Shown here in pieces: positions 5,825-5,926 of a stretch of DNA of 5,926 nt. The stretch is taken from assembly GCA_038145075.1 (NCBI GenBank), contig JAYQOY010000079.1:1-5926 (forward strand). Reading direction: 5' to 3'. Within the stretch, counting starts at the first letter, position 1; every line of letters begins with the position of its first letter. Origin of the DNA: TMED14 sp038145075. Its GTDB lineage: Bacteria; Bacteroidota; Bacteroidia; Flavobacteriales; Schleiferiaceae. Position numbers and translations under genes: made by a program. The notes under the pieces were generated by a model, which was given only the letters and a program-made list of their open reading frames with translations, had not been told where the DNA came from and did no database searches.

Positions 5825-5856
5825 TTTGAGAACTTCACTGCGCGCCCCTACTTTAG
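5825..5856 (+). promoter_or_regulatory. Candidate promoter for a gene beyond the right edge
   Basis: TTTG (5825-5828) and TACTTTAG (5849-5856, one mismatch to TAnnTTTG) are separated by 20 bases, the spacing expected of a Bacteroidota -33/-7 promoter. This is the only candidate in the window with both elements. Transcription would start near 5860, just before the CTCTAGCC array, which would then lie in the 5' leader of the next gene. That gene is not in the window. Confidence 0.42.
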
Positions 5857-5862
5857 CCAAAC

Positions 5863-5926
5863 CTCTAGCCCTCTAGCCCTCTAGCCCTCTAGCCCTCTAG
5901 CCCTCTAGCCCTCTAGCCCTCTAGCC
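5863..5926. repeat. Perfect octamer tandem repeat, 8 x CTCTAGCC (array 3), reaching the window edge
   Basis: Eight identical CTCTAGCC units at 5863, 5871, 5879, 5887, 5895, 5903, 5911 and 5919, with no variation, filling the window to its last base; the array may continue. Read on the - strand it is GGGCTAGA repeated, with seven GGG tracts separated by five bases, which fits the G-quadruplex pattern. Perfect identity suggests recent expansion or active slippage, in contrast to the drifted arrays 1 and 2. Confidence 0.93.

Noticed and set aside
5678..5860. 60-codon - strand frame over the exporter end and downstream repeats
   Set aside because: Composed largely of repeat-derived codons and the antisense of the exporter; no start signal or homology.
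5863..5926. CRISPR array
   Set aside because: Units are contiguous 8-mers with no spacers; a CRISPR needs 20-40 base repeats separated by unique spacers.
1..5926. tRNA, rRNA or riboswitch genes
   Set aside because: No cloverleaf-like segment, TTCGA-type T-arm or known riboswitch core was seen in any of the short intergenic spaces.

Overview
The window (roughly 55-60% GC by eye, with a 10-base N gap at 259-268) looks like chromosomal sequence from a member of the Bacteroidota, perhaps a Flavobacteriales-like lineage. Three things point there: a DusB with the Bacteroidota-style FMN motif APMEDVSDPPFR, an rbfA gene followed directly by a LolC/FtsX-type permease gene, and TAnnTTTG-like -7 promoter boxes with no clear Shine-Dalgarno sequences. 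Assignment below phylum is a guess.

Layout, left to right: the extreme 3' end of a possible + strand gene and a good intrinsic terminator (1-73); an octamer-repeat region; the last 39 codons of a truncated CPBP-protease paralog on the - strand, cut by the N gap; a full CPBP intramembrane protease (297-1154, -); dusB (1206-2201, +), divergent from it; a convergent pair junction made of an octamer array; a LolC/E-type ABC permease (2246-3448, -) and rbfA (3455-3814, -) in one operon; then, divergent from rbfA, an MsbA-like ABC exporter (about 3864-5747, +); and a 179-base downstream region with a G-rich octamer array, a palindrome, a plausible promoter and a perfect array of eight CTCTAGCC units running to the window edge.

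The genes are mostly housekeeping: tRNA modification (dusB), 30S ribosome maturation (rbfA), lipid or lipoprotein transport in the envelope (the LolC-like permease and the MsbA-like exporter) and membrane proteolysis (CPBP). I see no defence system, phage, integron or CRISPR array.

The unusual signal is between the genes. Two families of 8-bp tandem repeat (GGGTTGAA-like, and GGGCTAGA, read as CTCTAGCC on +) occupy every gap where transcription units end and none of the gaps where they begin or continue. They also supply the stop codon of all five genes whose ends abut such a gap: TAA for the CPBP paralog, TAG for CPBP, dusB and the permease, TGA for the exporter. Both families have the form GGG-N5 repeated in exact 8-bp register, so the G-rich arrays fit the canonical G-quadruplex pattern, and the CTAG arrays place stop codons in all six frames. 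I do not recognise a described element that matches this, and it is the main thing here worth following up.
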